From contig NZ_JABGBO010000003.1 of assembly GCF_013133775.1 (NCBI RefSeq), positions 186,001 through 250,000 on the forward strand: a stretch of DNA of 64,000 nucleotides. The letters run 5' to 3'. Source of the DNA: Pelistega europaea (GTDB taxonomy: Bacteria; Pseudomonadota; Gammaproteobacteria; Burkholderiales; Burkholderiaceae_B). Of this stretch, positions 33,716 through 44,930 are shown piece after piece. Every line of letters begins with the position of its first letter. Position 1 is the first letter of the stretch. Under the pieces are notes generated by a model that ran no database searches, was not told the origin of the DNA, and saw nothing but the letters and a program-made list of their open reading frames with translations. The translations under genes were made by a program, and so were the position numbers.

Positions 33716-34969
33716 CTATCGTGCACTTGGTGCACCTGCCTCACGCGGCCATAGAATCCACATAAAACCGGCTTGCTTCATACGTCCTGCCATATTGCCA
33801 GCTTCATCGCCACTTCCCCAGAAGAAATCCGCTCGTGCAGCCCCTTTAATGGCTGCTCCGGTATCTTGCGCAAAAACCACCCGACGCAAGGGAGTATTTG
33901 TACCAGGCTCACTAGTTGCTAGGAACACAGGTGCGCCCAAAGGCACAAAATTTGCATCAACAGCAATGGTACGCTTAGCAATCAAAGGAATGCCGTAAGC
34001 TCCTTTGGGTCCTGCGACTTCATCAGAAATAGCTTCTTCCTTAAAAAATACCATCGCTTGATTAACATTCATCATTTCATTAACACGGTCAGGATGGTTG
34101 CGAGCCCACTCTTTAATATTTTGCATAGAGGCTTGTTGAATAGGCAGTTCACCCTGACTAGCTAACCACTTGCCAATAGAAGTATATGGACGTCCATTAT
34201 GGTCTGCGTAGGCTAGACGCAACGAGCCTCCCCCATCTAACATCACACGTCCAGACCCTTGCACCTGAAGAAAAAATGCCTCCACAGGATCATCCAACCA
34301 AACAATCACAGGAGGTTGATCACTCCGGCTGGTAATTTCAGCCCGTGTATCATAAGGGACAACTTTATTGCCCACTACCTTGCCACGTACTCGCTTACCA
34401 ACCAACTCAGGATATAGTTTTCCTAAATCCACTGTCAATAAATCAGCAGGAGGAGCATACATCGGCCATTGATAAGCTCCCCCTTGTGAGCGAGAGCCAT
34501 GCACCACAGGCTCATAATAACCAGTCACCAACCCTTGAGAACCATTATCCCCTACAACAGCCCAAGGTCGTAAGTATTGTTGGAGAAATTGTTTAGCCGA
34601 CACAGCATCTACATCCATACCCATATTAGCTACTGCTTGACAAACGTCATACCAAGATTGAGGGGTTGATCGTGCAGGAATACTTAAAGAACCAGATACT
34701 GGGCGCATCAAGCCTTTACAGTTATTGACAAGCCCCAACCAGATATACTCACCATCGTCTTCATTCCATCCTGGCAATTTAGACCAGTCGCTGGCGACAT
34801 ACTTCCCCTTAAGAGCACGTGGCGGTGTATCACGTAATACCGAAGGGTCTGGCATCTGCAAAGGAGCATGCATATCAAAACTAGCTGACTCTCCTGCTGT
34901 GTAGGTAGAGGTAGAAGAACAAGCTGCCAATATCGTTGTCATGGCTAGCGTTGCGAGTATTCTTTTCAT
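33716..34969 (-). CDS. mltA: Membrane-bound lytic transglycosylase A
   Basis: 417 residues from the ATG at 34969 (GGAAGTTATC upstream). Lipobox TTILAACSS at the start, so an outer-membrane lipoprotein. MltA domain, then the 3D domain with QDTGAAIKGAARADFFWG near the C-terminus. Cuts peptidoglycan to anhydro-muropeptides, which the anmK product can recycle. Divergent with rpe. Confidence 0.95.
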   Translation of the reverse strand: MKRILATLAMTTILAACSSTSTYTAGESASFDMHAPLQMPDPSVLRDTPPRALKGKYVASDWSKLPGWNEDDGEYIWLGLVNNCKGLMRPVSGSLSIPARSTPQSWYDVCQAVANMGMDVDAVSAKQFLQQYLRPWAVVGDNGSQGLVTGYYEPVVHGSRSQGGAYQWPMYAPPADLLTVDLGKLYPELVGKRVRGKVVGNKVVPYDTRAEITSRSDQPPVIVWLDDPVEAFFLQVQGSGRVMLDGGGSLRLAYADHNGRPYTSIGKWLASQGELPIQQASMQNIKEWARNHPDRVNEMMNVNQAMVFFKEEAISDEVAGPKGAYGIPLIAKRTIAVDANFVPLGAPVFLATSEPGTNTPLRRVVFAQDTGAAIKGAARADFFWGSGDEAGNMAGRMKQAGFMWILWPREAGAPSAR

Positions 34970-35053
34970 GATAACTTCCAAAAACCTGCTAAACGTTATA
35001 AACAATAAAGTAATATAATACTGCAATTACTCTTTATTTATCTTGCTTTCATT

Positions 35054-35752
35054 ATGACTTTACAAGCTGTAACCACCCGTATTGCCCCAAGTATTCTTTC
35101 TGCTGATTTCGCACGCCTAGGTGAAGAAATTCAACAAGTGGTCGCTGCAGGCGCTGATTGGATTCACTTTGATGTGATGGATAATCACTATGTCCCTAAT
35201 CTCACAATCGGCCCTATGGTCTGTAAAGCTATCCGCCCCTATACAACAGCCCCCATTGATGTGCATCTCATGGTGGAACCTGTTGATAGTCTGATTCCCT
35301 TGTTTGCTAAAGCAGGAGCTGACATTATTACTTTTCATCCTGAGGCCTCTAAGCATATCGACCGCTCACTTGCCTTGATACATGACAATGGCTGTAAAGC
35401 AGGTCTTGTGTTTAACCCCGGCACCCCTTTGCATTATCTAGACTATGTGATGGATAAAATTGATGTCGTATTGCTCATGTCAGTAAACCCTGGGTTTGGC
35501 GGTCAGTCTTTCATTCCCTCTACATTGGCAAAACTACGCCAAGCACGTGCTCGCATTGATGCATATACAGCTCAAACAGGTCGTGAAGTATTTTTAGAAG
35601 TAGACGGTGGTGTCAAAATTGATAATATTGGCGAAATTTATGCCGCTGGTGCCGATACATTTGTTGCTGGCTCTGCAATTTTTGGCCAATCAGACTATGC
35701 AGCAGTGATTCACCAGATGCGAGCAGAGATTGCCAAAGTGAGCAATCAATAA
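35054..35752 (+). CDS. rpe: Ribulose-phosphate 3-epimerase
   Basis: 232 residues, TIM barrel with [13 protein letters not shown], the metal-binding [18 protein letters not shown] and the phosphate loop GGQSF/VDGGVK. Pentose phosphate pathway. Lies upstream of gph and the trp operon, a common order in this group. Confidence 0.97.
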   Translation: MTLQAVTTRIAPSILSADFARLGEEIQQVVAAGADWIHFDVMDNHYVPNLTIGPMVCKAIRPYTTAPIDVHLMVEPVDSLIPLFAKAGADIITFHPEASKHIDRSLALIHDNGCKAGLVFNPGTPLHYLDYVMDKIDVVLLMSVNPGFGGQSFIPSTLAKLRQARARIDAYTAQTGREVFLEVDGGVKIDNIGEIYAAGADTFVAGSAIFGQSDYAAVIHQMRAEIAKVSNQ

Positions 35753-35888
35753 AACCTCTCATGCATGCTTACCACCTGCAAAAAACACCTTGTATATTGC
35801 ATTGAAATGTAGGTTGTAGGTGCGGCGGTACCCAACATTACATAGTCATTATTACTACACAACTGCAGTTACTTAAAGGAGAACCTTT

Positions 35889-36563
35889 GTGTCAACATAT
35901 CAAGCCGTACTTTTTGATTTAGATGGAACATTAGTCGATAGTGTGCCTGATATTGGTACTGCAACAAATGCAATGCTTGCAGAGATGGGACGTGAAACCT
36001 TGCCTATGGAGCAATTACGTACTTTTGTGGGGAAAGGTTCAGCAGTTCTCATTAAGCGAGCTCTTGCTGTAAACATCGATCCCCCTGAACCCGATACTGC
36101 ACTTTTTGAACAGGCAGAGAAACTCTTTAAAAAACATTATCATTTGCATAATGGCATTCAAAGCCAACTCTATCCAAATGTTATAGAGGGATTACGTCGC
36201 CTGCAAGCCATGGGGCTTAAACTTGCTGTTGTAACCAATAAGCCGCTTGAATTTACCGTGCCTCTACTAGAAAAGATGGGAATTGCAGATTTTTTCAGCG
36301 TGGTCGTCGGTGGTGATACCTGTGAGCGCAAAAAACCACAGCCTGATCAACTCTACTATGCTTGTGAACAATTAGGTGTCACTGTCACCAATAGCTTATT
36401 TGTAGGCGATTCACAAAATGATACGCAAGCAGCAAATGCTGCAAAAATGGATGTTTTAGTATTACCATATGGTTACAATGAAGGAAAAGCTATACAAACC
36501 CTCTCATTTAATGCTATAGTAGACGACATTGCTGCTGTGGCAGATTGGATTGAGGCACATTAG
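35889..36563 (+). CDS. gph: Phosphoglycolate phosphatase
   Basis: 224 residues, GTG start at 35889 behind AAAGGAGAACC. HAD family: nucleophile motif LFDLDGTLVDS, VVTNKP, KKPQPDQ and VGDSQND. Removes 2-phosphoglycolate from DNA repair. Lies just before the trp leader. Confidence 0.95.
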   Translation: MSTYQAVLFDLDGTLVDSVPDIGTATNAMLAEMGRETLPMEQLRTFVGKGSAVLIKRALAVNIDPPEPDTALFEQAEKLFKKHYHLHNGIQSQLYPNVIEGLRRLQAMGLKLAVVTNKPLEFTVPLLEKMGIADFFSVVVGGDTCERKKPQPDQLYYACEQLGVTVTNSLFVGDSQNDTQAANAAKMDVLVLPYGYNEGKAIQTLSFNAIVDDIAAVADWIEAH

Positions 36564-36614
36564 ACACATCCTTTCACCCCACACAGCCTATGATTGTTTT
36601 GGATTGATAATTTT

Positions 36615-36707
36615 ATGAAGTTTACTTCGACAGTTGATTTCGCTTACTCTTACGCTAATTATTATTGGCGCTGGTGGCGTTCGTCTGTCGGGTTTATGGC
36701 TTCGTAA
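36615..36707 (+). CDS. trpL: trp operon leader peptide
   Basis: 30 codons ending TAA, reading YYWRWWR (residues 16-22): three tryptophans close together. Just after, TTCGTAA and TTACGAA (36701-36720) form a hairpin, then a terminator. This is the arrangement of transcription attenuation by charged tRNA-Trp. Too short for usual gene calling. A strong ribosome site is not obvious. Confidence 0.85.
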   Translation: MKFTSTVDFAYSYANYYWRWWRSSVGFMAS

Positions 36708-36763
36708 TCCTTTTTACGAAATACTAAAGGATAAAGTTTCACTCCTTGCACTCATACAAAGAT

Positions 36764-36796
36764 AAACCCGGCAACCCCTACAGGCCGGGTTTTTTT
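36764..36796 (+). terminator. trp attenuator
   Basis: AACCCGGC (36765-36772) pairs with GCCGGGTT (36784-36791), then TTTTTT. 57 bp after the leader-peptide stop and about 45 bp before trpE. When tryptophan is short, ribosome stalling at the three Trp codons should favour an alternative fold. Confidence 0.85.
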
Positions 36797-36840
36797 ATAT
36801 CTACTCGGCTTATAGATAACCACTTTAGAAGACGAAGATG

Positions 36841-38361
36841 ATGACAGAAATTGAATTTAAAGCACTTGCAGCCCAAGGTTACAATCGCATTCCATTGATT
36901 AAAGAAACCTATGCAGATTTAGACACTACATTGGGCATTTATCTTAAACTCGCCCACTCAGGCAAAGAGGCAGGTCAAATGAGTTGCTTGCTTGAGTCTG
37001 TTGTAGGTGGAGAGCGTTCTGGACGTTACTCTTTTATCGGACTACCAGCTCATACTGTGATTAAAGCCGTCGGTCAACATACGGAAGTAGTCCGTGACGG
37101 TGAAGTCATTGAGACATTTGAGGGAGACCCTCTCGCCTTTATCCAAGCCTACCAAAAACGTTTTAAAGTGGCGACTCGCCCTGGTATCCCTCGTTTTGCT
37201 GGTGGTTTGGCAGGATATTTTGGTTATGACGCTGTGCGTAACATTGAACCTAAATTAGGCCCAGCAGTCAAACCATTCCCTGAAGGGTTAGACGGTATTC
37301 CTGATATTTTATTGATGCAAGTAGACGAACTGGTTATTGTGGATAATGTGATTGGTCGTACTTATCTCATTGTCTATGCGGATCCATCTGAATCAGAAGC
37401 CTACTCGCGTGCACAAAAACGTTTACTAGAATTACGTATGTTGTTGCGTAAACCAGTGGATATTCCTTATAGCTTGCCTAGTTTGGTGACTGAAGAGATT
37501 CGTACTTTTAAGAAAAAAGACTTTATCAAGGCTGTAGAAAAAGCCAAAGAACACATTGCGGCTGGGGATTTAATGCAGATTCAAGTCGGTCAAGTAATTG
37601 CAAAACCATTCCGCGACTCTCCACTATCACTCTATCGTGCCTTACGCAGCCTTAATCCTTCTCCATACATGTACTACTGGAATTTTGGTGATTTCCACGT
37701 TGTGGGTGCCTCTCCAGAGATTTTAGTTCGTCAAGAAACTTTCCTCGACGAATATCAAGCCGAGCAATCTCGCATTACTATCCGTCCATTGGCGGGTACT
37801 CGTCCTCGTGGTGATAGTCCTAGTGAAGATATTGCACTGGCACATGATTTGCGCAATGATCCTAAAGAAGTGGCTGAACACCTCATGTTAATCGACCTAG
37901 CTCGTAATGATGTGGGTCGTGTGGCCAAAATTGGATCGGTAAAAGTGACTGATCAAATGACTATTGAACGCTACTCTCATGTGATGCATCTAGTATCTAA
38001 CGTCGAAGGGGTGCTAAATAAAAATATGGATGCCATTGACGTACTTCGGGCAACTTTCCCTGCAGGCACACTGACTGGAGCACCAAAGGTTAAAGCGATG
38101 GAATTAATTGACCAACTAGAACCTGTACGTCGCGGTATCTATGGCGGTGCTGCTGGCTACCTCAGTTACAATGGAGCAATGGATGTAGCGATTGCTATAC
38201 GTACTGGTCTTATTAAAGACGGTATGCTTTATGTTCAAGCAGCAGCTGGTATTGTGGCTGATTCAGATCCAGAAAAAGAATGGTTAGAAACCGAGCATAA
38301 AGCTCGTGCTGTCCTACGTGCAGCAGAACAAGTTCAATATGGTCTTGACCAACCTATCTAA
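36841..38361 (+). CDS. trpE: Anthranilate synthase component I
   Basis: 506 residues from the ATG at 36841 (family start MTEIEF; an ATG directly upstream is also possible). Tryptophan feedback site LLESVVGG...RYSFIG; chorismate domain with [15 protein letters not shown] and DLARND. Makes anthranilate with TrpG. First structural gene after the attenuator. Confidence 0.97.
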   Translation: MTEIEFKALAAQGYNRIPLIKETYADLDTTLGIYLKLAHSGKEAGQMSCLLESVVGGERSGRYSFIGLPAHTVIKAVGQHTEVVRDGEVIETFEGDPLAFIQAYQKRFKVATRPGIPRFAGGLAGYFGYDAVRNIEPKLGPAVKPFPEGLDGIPDILLMQVDELVIVDNVIGRTYLIVYADPSESEAYSRAQKRLLELRMLLRKPVDIPYSLPSLVTEEIRTFKKKDFIKAVEKAKEHIAAGDLMQIQVGQVIAKPFRDSPLSLYRALRSLNPSPYMYYWNFGDFHVVGASPEILVRQETFLDEYQAEQSRITIRPLAGTRPRGDSPSEDIALAHDLRNDPKEVAEHLMLIDLARNDVGRVAKIGSVKVTDQMTIERYSHVMHLVSNVEGVLNKNMDAIDVLRATFPAGTLTGAPKVKAMELIDQLEPVRRGIYGGAAGYLSYNGAMDVAIAIRTGLIKDGMLYVQAAAGIVADSDPEKEWLETEHKARAVLRAAEQVQYGLDQPI

Positions 38362-38372
38362 AGGAGACAGTT

Positions 38373-38945
38373 ATGTTACTCATGTTAGATAATTACGATT
38401 CATTTACGTATAACATCGTGCAATACTTCGGTGAGCTTGGTCAAGATGTGCGTGTATTGCGCAATGACCAAACCAGCATCGAAGAAATTGAAGCACTTAA
38501 TCCAGATTATATTTGTATTTCACCAGGACCTTGTGACCCCGCACAGGCAGGGATTTCATTAGAAGTGATTAAACATTTTGCTGGTAAAAAACCGATCCTT
38601 GGCGTATGTCTAGGACACCAAGCCATTGGCGAGGCCTTTGGAGGCAAGATTATCCGAGCAAAAACTATCATGCATGGCAAGGCTAGTAAAATCACACATA
38701 CTAATACTGATATTTTTAAAGACATCCCCTCCCCTTATACAGTGATTCGTTATCATTCTCTTGCGATTGACCGCGATACCTTACCTGATTGTCTAAACAT
38801 TACCGCACAAACTGATGATGGGGAGATTATGGGAATTGCCCATAAAACATTGCCTATTTATGGCGTCCAGTTCCACCCTGAGTCTATTCTCAGCGAGTAT
38901 GGTCATAAACTATTGCAAAATTTCTTAGATTTAAAAAAGGCTTAA
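38373..38945 (+). CDS. trpG: Anthranilate synthase component II (glutamine amidotransferase)
   Basis: 190 residues. Class I amidotransferase: ISPGPCDP, catalytic Cys in [10 protein letters not shown], and His/Glu in [12 protein letters not shown]. Supplies ammonia to TrpE; also may serve folate synthesis. AAGGAGACAGTT precedes the start, 11 bp after trpE. Confidence 0.97.
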   Translation: MLLMLDNYDSFTYNIVQYFGELGQDVRVLRNDQTSIEEIEALNPDYICISPGPCDPAQAGISLEVIKHFAGKKPILGVCLGHQAIGEAFGGKIIRAKTIMHGKASKITHTNTDIFKDIPSPYTVIRYHSLAIDRDTLPDCLNITAQTDDGEIMGIAHKTLPIYGVQFHPESILSEYGHKLLQNFLDLKKA

Positions 38946-38961
38946 CTAGGAGGATAGACAA

Positions 38962-39999
38962 ATGACAATTTCTTATCAAGAAGCCTTAACGCGTTGTATC
39001 GAACATCGTGAGCTTTTCCATGAAGAAATGGTGGATTTAATGCGTTCACTCATGAAAGGTGAAATGCCTGAGCCCATCGCTGCTGCCCTACTCATGGGGT
39101 TACGCGTGAAAAAAGAAACCGTAGGTGAAATTACGGCAGCAGCCACTGTAATGCGAGAGTTTGCTACTCCTGTACCGATTACCAATGCCGATGAGGCACT
39201 AGATATGTGTGGTACAGGTGGTGATGGCAGTCATACCTTTAATATTTCCACCACAGCAATGTTTGTCGCTGCCGCAGCTGGTGTACCTGTAGCTAAACAT
39301 GGTAATCGCAGTGCTTCCTCCTCAAGTGGCAGTGCTGACGTTTTAGAGTCACTGGGCGCCAATATTGATATTAAAGATCCTCTGCAAGTGAAAGAGTGCT
39401 TGGAGGCGACTAATATTGGCTTTATGTTTGCCCCTTATCATCACAGCAGTATGAAGAATATCGCCCCTGTACGTAAGATGCTTGGGGTGAGAACGATTTT
39501 TAATATTCTTGGACCACTCACCAATCCAGCAGGAGCTAAAAACCAACTCATGGGAGTGTTTCATCCTGATTTGGTGGGCATTCAAGTCCGTGTATTAAAA
39601 CAATTAGGTGCTAAACATGTACTTATCGTACATGGTATGGACGGTTTAGATGAGGCTTCTCTAGGTGCCCAAACTCTAGTCGGAGAGTTGAAAGATGGCA
39701 AAATCCGTGAGTATACAATTCACCCTGAGGAATTTGGTTTAGCCATGCACTCGATTAAAAATATGCGTGTCAAGGACAGTGCAGAATCACGAGATATTGT
39801 GCGTGGTGTATTAAATAATAACCCTGGACCTTGCCGTGATATTGTACTACTCAATGCTGGACTAGCCATTTATGCGGGTAATAAAGCACATAGTATTACC
39901 GAGGGTATTAAGATGGCAGATGAGTTAATTACTAGCGGTGCTGCACGTGAGAAGATGCATCAATTCTGCGAATATACGCAACGATTTAAAGCATCATAA
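38962..39999 (+). CDS. trpD: Anthranilate phosphoribosyltransferase
   Basis: 345 residues. [17 protein letters not shown] is the PRPP site, [15 protein letters not shown] the anthranilate/metal region. Second step of tryptophan synthesis. 16 bp after trpG. Confidence 0.97.
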   Translation: MTISYQEALTRCIEHRELFHEEMVDLMRSLMKGEMPEPIAAALLMGLRVKKETVGEITAAATVMREFATPVPITNADEALDMCGTGGDGSHTFNISTTAMFVAAAAGVPVAKHGNRSASSSSGSADVLESLGANIDIKDPLQVKECLEATNIGFMFAPYHHSSMKNIAPVRKMLGVRTIFNILGPLTNPAGAKNQLMGVFHPDLVGIQVRVLKQLGAKHVLIVHGMDGLDEASLGAQTLVGELKDGKIREYTIHPEEFGLAMHSIKNMRVKDSAESRDIVRGVLNNNPGPCRDIVLLNAGLAIYAGNKAHSITEGIKMADELITSGAAREKMHQFCEYTQRFKAS

Positions 40000-40164
40000 T
40001 TAAGTCTGACTATGCTGTTTGTGGGCTTCCATTAAAGCCCCTACATCATACGTTACCCATCGTTTTGCACCGTATTTTAATGAATTAAGAGGACTTTTCA
40101 CACATAGCATCTCTGTCCATAACAGATGCTGTTACTAGAAAAGCCTCAATAAAGGATGGTAAAA

Positions 40165-40953
40165 ATGTCCGATATTTTAGAAAAAATTCTTGCCGTCAAG
40201 CGTGAAGAAATTGCTGTTTTGCAAAAGATTCGCAGTACGGCTGATTTGTTAGCTGAGGCCAATGCACGTCAAGATATACGCGGCTTTGCTAATGCTTTAC
40301 GCGAACGCATTAAGAATAAGCAAAATGCCGTCATAGCAGAAGTCAAAAAAGCCTCTCCCTCTAAAGGCATCATTCGCGAGCATTTCTTCCCTGCAGAGAT
40401 TGCGACAAGCTATGCTACCTATGGAGCAACTTGCTTATCGGTACTGACAGATCAACAATTTTTTCATGGTTCTCCTGATTATCTTCGCCAAGCACGGGCA
40501 GCTTGTGATTTACCCGTCTTACGCAAGGATTTTATGATTGATCCTTATCAAGTGATTAATGCCCGTGCCATGGGGGCAGACTGCATTTTGTTGATTGTAG
40601 CAGCTTTATCTGATGCTCAATTAGCCGAATTGGAGAGTGCTGCTTTTGCCCTCGGTATGGATGTATTAATCGAAGTACACAATCGTGAGGAGCTTGAGCG
40701 GGCGTTGAAGTGTCAGAGCCCACTAATTGGCATCAATAACCGTAATCTTCGCACTTTTGAGGTAAGTCTACAGCACACGATTGAGCTGCTAAGTGATGTG
40801 CCAAATGATAGATTACTCATCACAGAGAGCGGGATTCACACACGTGATGATGTAGCATGTATGAATGAGCATGGGGTATACGGTTTTCTCGTCGGTGAGG
40901 CATTTATGCGTGAGCAAGAACCTGGTCTGGCATTAAAGACTCTATTTAGCTAA
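40165..40953 (+). CDS. trpC: Indole-3-glycerol-phosphate synthase
   Basis: 262 residues from the ATG at 40165, because AAAGGA sits at the right distance; an ATG at 40156 lies too close to it. TIM barrel: [10 protein letters not shown] (catalytic Lys), [29 protein letters not shown] 165-bp gap separates it from trpD, larger than the other spacings, without a clear terminator. Confidence 0.97.
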   Translation: MSDILEKILAVKREEIAVLQKIRSTADLLAEANARQDIRGFANALRERIKNKQNAVIAEVKKASPSKGIIREHFFPAEIATSYATYGATCLSVLTDQQFFHGSPDYLRQARAACDLPVLRKDFMIDPYQVINARAMGADCILLIVAALSDAQLAELESAAFALGMDVLIEVHNREELERALKCQSPLIGINNRNLRTFEVSLQHTIELLSDVPNDRLLITESGIHTRDDVACMNEHGVYGFLVGEAFMREQEPGLALKTLFS

Positions 40954-40996
40954 TATGCTTTATTACCTCTGTTGTTTTTTCTAGATGTTTATATAT

Positions 40997-41057
40997 CACA
41001 GGGAGGAGCTCATTCTGACAAAAGCCCACCAAATCAAGAATGACTACCTCCCTTGTG
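40997..41057. other. Long hairpin after trpC
   Basis: CACAGGGAGG (40997-41006) pairs with CCTCCCTTGTG (41047-41057) with one bulge, and CATTC (41011-41015) pairs with GAATG (41038-41042) across a small internal loop. No T-run follows, so it may be an RNA element or repeat remnant rather than a terminator. Confidence 0.45.
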
Positions 41058-41145
41058 GTAAAGATAGAGAATTGTGCAAAAGTAGGTCTAACCTTGTTCC
41101 AATTCCTCTTATAATATTCTCGTCACAACTTTATTGAGTAATACC

Positions 41146-41583
41146 ATGACCTCTTGCCCTTTATGTAATACTCCTGGTGGACAAGTGCTTTATGAAAATA
41201 ATTTTATCCGTGTCATTAATGCCAATGACCCTCACTACCCTGCTTTTACCCGTGTAGTATTACAGCGTCATATCGCAGAGATGACAGACTTGGATATACA
41301 AGAGCGACAACGCTTGATGGACTATGTATATCTGGTAGAAAAAACTCAACGTGACATACTGCATCCGGATAAGATTAATCTGGCAGCCTTCGGCACCATG
41401 GTTCCTCACCTGCATTGGCATATTATTCCTCGCTTTAAGTGGGACTTACACTTTCCTGCCTCGGTATGGAGTGCCAAACAACGTGATGAAAACGATGCAG
41501 AGTATCAACAGCAGCTTAACAAGCAGAAAATGCTATTAGCTGAATACGAGCAAAGACTTATCCAACAACTTACCCAATTCTGA
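41146..41583 (+). CDS. HIT-family hydrolase
   Basis: 145 residues from the ATG at 41146; a TTG at 41134 is less likely. CPLC near the start may bind zinc; the HIT motif is HLHWHIIPR (HxHxH). Nucleotide-phosphoramidate hydrolase or dinucleotide cleaver; substrate unknown. Confidence 0.9.
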   Translation: MTSCPLCNTPGGQVLYENNFIRVINANDPHYPAFTRVVLQRHIAEMTDLDIQERQRLMDYVYLVEKTQRDILHPDKINLAAFGTMVPHLHWHIIPRFKWDLHFPASVWSAKQRDENDAEYQQQLNKQKMLLAEYEQRLIQQLTQF

Positions 41584-41889
41584 TAAACTTCGATTCCTCA
41601 TTCACTTTAAAAATGAAGTATCGTTAAACTCAGAAATAGTTGCTTTACCCCCACACAATCAGCTAATCATTTGATTTTTTAGCAATTATGGTTTACCTAC
41701 CATCTTATTTAAGGTATGCTAGTTGTCTTTTATTAAATTTTCATCGCTCCTACCTTCTTGACCTTACATAGGAAGATGCTGTGCACAATAGTGTTTAAAA
41801 ATTCACCAGCATCTATATTTGCCCTTCTCTATATAGGCGTGTAATTGGTTGTTCTGGTCGGCACGATGTACCGACTACAGGAAACAGCC
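41584..41889. other. Leader of the helicase gene
   Basis: 306 bp. The only structure I see is GTCGG (41857-41861)/CCGAC (41871-41875), a short hairpin before the ribosome site CAGGA. It may affect translation of the helicase. Confidence 0.35.
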
Positions 41890-43587
41890 ATGTCATTTGA
41901 CCATCTGGGCTTAGCCCCAGTATTACTGCGTGCCATTAAAAAGGCCGGATTTACAGAACCCACTCCCGTACAACAACAAGCAATCCCTGCTGCACTAGAG
42001 GGGCGAGACTTAATCGTCACAGCACAAACAGGAAGTGGCAAGACTGCTGCCTTCACTCTCCCTTCACTACAAAAACTACTGGATAATCCTGTAGAGCATC
42101 CTGCAGTAGAAGAAAAATCAGAGGGCAAACGATCACGCAAACATAAACCTGCACGCACTGAAAATTTTGTACAGATGCTGGTTTTAACACCTACACGTGA
42201 GTTAGCATTACAGGTTGCTGAAGCAGCTAAAACTTACACCTCAGGTCTTAAGCAATTACGTGTTTCTACAGTTGTAGGCGGTATGCCCTACGGAGCACAA
42301 ATTAAAGCACTTGCTCACCATGTGGATATTCTCGTTGCTACACCAGGGCGTTTACTTGATCACTTAAAAGCCAAACGTATCAACCTGTCGCAAATTCAGA
42401 CGCTGGTATTGGATGAAGCTGATCGTATGCTTGATATGGGCTTTATAGATGATATTAAACATATCGTGGCACAAACCTCCCCTACTCGCCAGACATTAAT
42501 GTTCTCTGCGACCTTTGAAGGGAGTGTTGCAAAGTTAGCCGAAGAGATGCTACATAATCCTCAACGTATCAGTATTGCTGATCAGAAAAAGAAACACGAT
42601 AATATCAAGCAATGTCTACTCTATGCAGACGACCTAGGGCATAAATTCCGTTTGTTAGACTACTTACTGCGTGATGCGACACTTGAGCAAGCAATTGTGT
42701 TTACTGCCACAAAACGCGGAGCAGATGACTTAGCCGAACGCCTAGAGGACCAAGGCTTCGCCGTAGCTGCATTGCACGGGGACATGAATCAGCGTATCCG
42801 TACACGTACCCTTAATGCTCTTCAAAAAGGTCGTATTCAAATTCTCGTAGCAACTGATGTCGCTGCTCGTGGTATTGATGTACAGGGCATCACCCACTCC
42901 ATTAACTACGATTTACCAATGCAACCTGAGGATTATGTACATCGTATCGGTCGTACAGGTCGTGCGGGTCGCAATGGCTTGGCATTTACTCTTGCAACAC
43001 ATAGTGAACGCTTTAAGGTTCGTCGTATTGAGCAGTTTATTGGTCAAACGATTGAAACAGAAGTCATTCCTGGATTGGAACCAACACCGGCAAAAAAATC
43101 AAGTACCAAGGCAGCAAGCAAGAAGACATCTGCAAAATCCTCTCGTACCAAAACCGAGGGACGAGCTAAATCAGCGAAAGGCACCAAGCAATTACAACAA
43201 GCACAAGGCAAAGAAAAATCGTCTAGCTCATCTAGCCGAATTGACGATTTAGCATTATCATTGAATCAAGACTTTGCTATAGTAAGCCCTACTGAAGCTC
43301 GTCGTATTAAGAAAGTAGTTAGCCAGGCTGAACAACCTAAATTCGCAGATTACGAACGTGGAGTGCGTAGTAACAAGGCAAAATATAGCCACAAGAAAGC
43401 TGATGCTGATGATGGCTCTAGCAAGAAACCTCGTGTGCAAGCAAGCAAATCATCAAAAACTCAATTAGCAAAAGGTAAAAAAACCACAGCTTCTACTCGT
43501 GCGATAAAAAGTCACACAACGACAAAACCTGCTACTCGTCAAAAAACAAGTAACCGCAAGAAATCACAAAAACGAGTGTGGGCATAA
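41890..43587 (+). CDS. rhlE: DEAD-box RNA helicase, RhlE type
   Basis: 565 residues from the ATG at 41890 (CAGGAAACAGCC upstream). Core motifs: AQTGSGKTAAF, PTRELALQ, DEADRMLDMGF, SATFEG, HRIGRTGRAG. The last third (about 405-565) is Lys/Ser/Thr-rich, low complexity, likely RNA binding. Acts in ribosome assembly or RNA decay. Confidence 0.93.
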   Translation: MSFDHLGLAPVLLRAIKKAGFTEPTPVQQQAIPAALEGRDLIVTAQTGSGKTAAFTLPSLQKLLDNPVEHPAVEEKSEGKRSRKHKPARTENFVQMLVLTPTRELALQVAEAAKTYTSGLKQLRVSTVVGGMPYGAQIKALAHHVDILVATPGRLLDHLKAKRINLSQIQTLVLDEADRMLDMGFIDDIKHIVAQTSPTRQTLMFSATFEGSVAKLAEEMLHNPQRISIADQKKKHDNIKQCLLYADDLGHKFRLLDYLLRDATLEQAIVFTATKRGADDLAERLEDQGFAVAALHGDMNQRIRTRTLNALQKGRIQILVATDVAARGIDVQGITHSINYDLPMQPEDYVHRIGRTGRAGRNGLAFTLATHSERFKVRRIEQFIGQTIETEVIPGLEPTPAKKSSTKAASKKTSAKSSRTKTEGRAKSAKGTKQLQQAQGKEKSSSSSSRIDDLALSLNQDFAIVSPTEARRIKKVVSQAEQPKFADYERGVRSNKAKYSHKKADADDGSSKKPRVQASKSSKTQLAKGKKTTASTRAIKSHTTTKPATRQKTSNRKKSQKRVWA

Positions 43588-43601
43588 CATTAATCATCAG
43601 T

Positions 43602-43646
43602 AAAAATCCCTATAAAATCAGACAATGAGTTTTATAGGGATTTTTA
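43602..43646. terminator. Terminator after the helicase gene
   Basis: AAAAATCCCTATAAAA (43602-43617) pairs with TTTTATAGGGATTTTT (43630-43645): 16-bp stem, T-rich on one side and A-rich on the other, so it could work in both directions. Confidence 0.85.
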
Positions 43647-43721
43647 TAAGAAACTTTAAAATCATGTCATTCCCTTATAAGACATGAGTACAATACACGA
43701 TAATTTAATTATTACGAGTTA

Positions 43722-44885
43722 ATGTTAATGCCATCTACTTTCCCCACACCTAGTGCTGCAGCAGTTGAATATAGTCAATCACTTCTACGTCATATTCAAG
43801 ATAAGTTCGCCCCTCGCCAAACAATTACTTTTGAAGAATGGATGAATGAGGCACTCTATCATCCATTGGGTGGTTATTACACGGGGGGACTAGCCAAGTT
43901 GAGTGGAGATAATCAAGCCACTATGCTGCAAGGGGATTTTACAACTGCCCCTGAATTAACACCATGGTATGGTCGCACACTCGCCACCCAAATTTCACAA
44001 ATATTAGAAGCGTCTGCAAGTAAAAATATCCTTGAGTTTGGGGCTGGTAGCGGCAAATTAGCATTATCTATTCTAGAGCAACTCGCCGACCCATCTATTC
44101 ACTACTTTATCCTAGAATTATCATTAGACTTAAAACAACGTCAGCAAGAAACCCTAGGAAATTACGCTCAACAAGTCACCTGGTTAACTGAATTACCAAC
44201 ACATTTCACTGGTTGTATGCTGGCTAATGAGGTGTTAGATGCTATGCCAGTAAAACTAGTTGAATGGAACCATGAGGGGCATTTAGAAGAAGTCTATGTT
44301 TCGTGGGAGAATGGTGAGCTACACTATCTCAACAAGCCTGCTTCAGCAGAATTGGTCCAACTAATGCAAACTCGTCTACCTGCCTACCCTTGTTATCGTA
44401 CCGAAGTAAATTTACAAGCTGAAGCATGGATTAGATCCCTAGGTGCTAACCTAGCTTGTGGCGGCATTTTACTCATTGATTATGGTTTCCCACGCAGTGA
44501 ATACTACCACCCACAACGTCATCGTGGCACTCTCATGTGTCACTTACAACACCATGCCCATGATGAGCCACTACTCTACCCAGGATTGCAAGACATCACA
44601 GCTCATGTTGATTTTACTGCCATTGCTGATGCTGCGATTGACAGTAATTTAGAAGTATTGGGCTATACTAGTCAGGCAAGATTTCTCATGAACTGCGGTC
44701 TATTAAACCTTCTTAATCAACTTAACCCCAATGATGTACAACACTATGCACGACAAGTGGGACCTGTTCAGAAACTACTATCTGAAGCAGAGATGGGAGA
44801 GTTATTTAAGGTGATGTTGCTAGGCAAAAATCTTGATGTTGACCCCGTTGGTTTTATAGTAGGCGATAGAAGATACGGTCTTTAA
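43722..44885 (+). CDS. SAM-dependent methyltransferase, MidA/NDUFAF7-like (DUF185)
   Basis: 387 residues. Glycine-rich SAM site LEFGAGSGKLALSIL (about 105), EVLDAMPVKLVEW and DYGFPRSEYYHPQRHRGTL are typical of DUF185. Mitochondrial relatives methylate an arginine of complex I; a similar role is inference. Start could be 43728. Converges on cca. Confidence 0.9.
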   Translation: MLMPSTFPTPSAAAVEYSQSLLRHIQDKFAPRQTITFEEWMNEALYHPLGGYYTGGLAKLSGDNQATMLQGDFTTAPELTPWYGRTLATQISQILEASASKNILEFGAGSGKLALSILEQLADPSIHYFILELSLDLKQRQQETLGNYAQQVTWLTELPTHFTGCMLANEVLDAMPVKLVEWNHEGHLEEVYVSWENGELHYLNKPASAELVQLMQTRLPAYPCYRTEVNLQAEAWIRSLGANLACGGILLIDYGFPRSEYYHPQRHRGTLMCHLQHHAHDEPLLYPGLQDITAHVDFTAIADAAIDSNLEVLGYTSQARFLMNCGLLNLLNQLNPNDVQHYARQVGPVQKLLSEAEMGELFKVMLLGKNLDVDPVGFIVGDRRYGL

Positions 44886-44930
44886 TTCTTGTGAAGTTAT
44901 GCTTCTAGCTCACTTCTCACTAGCTAGAGA

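Noticed and set aside
42857-43252. 131-codon frame inside the helicase gene
   Set aside because: It is a shadow of the helicase frame.
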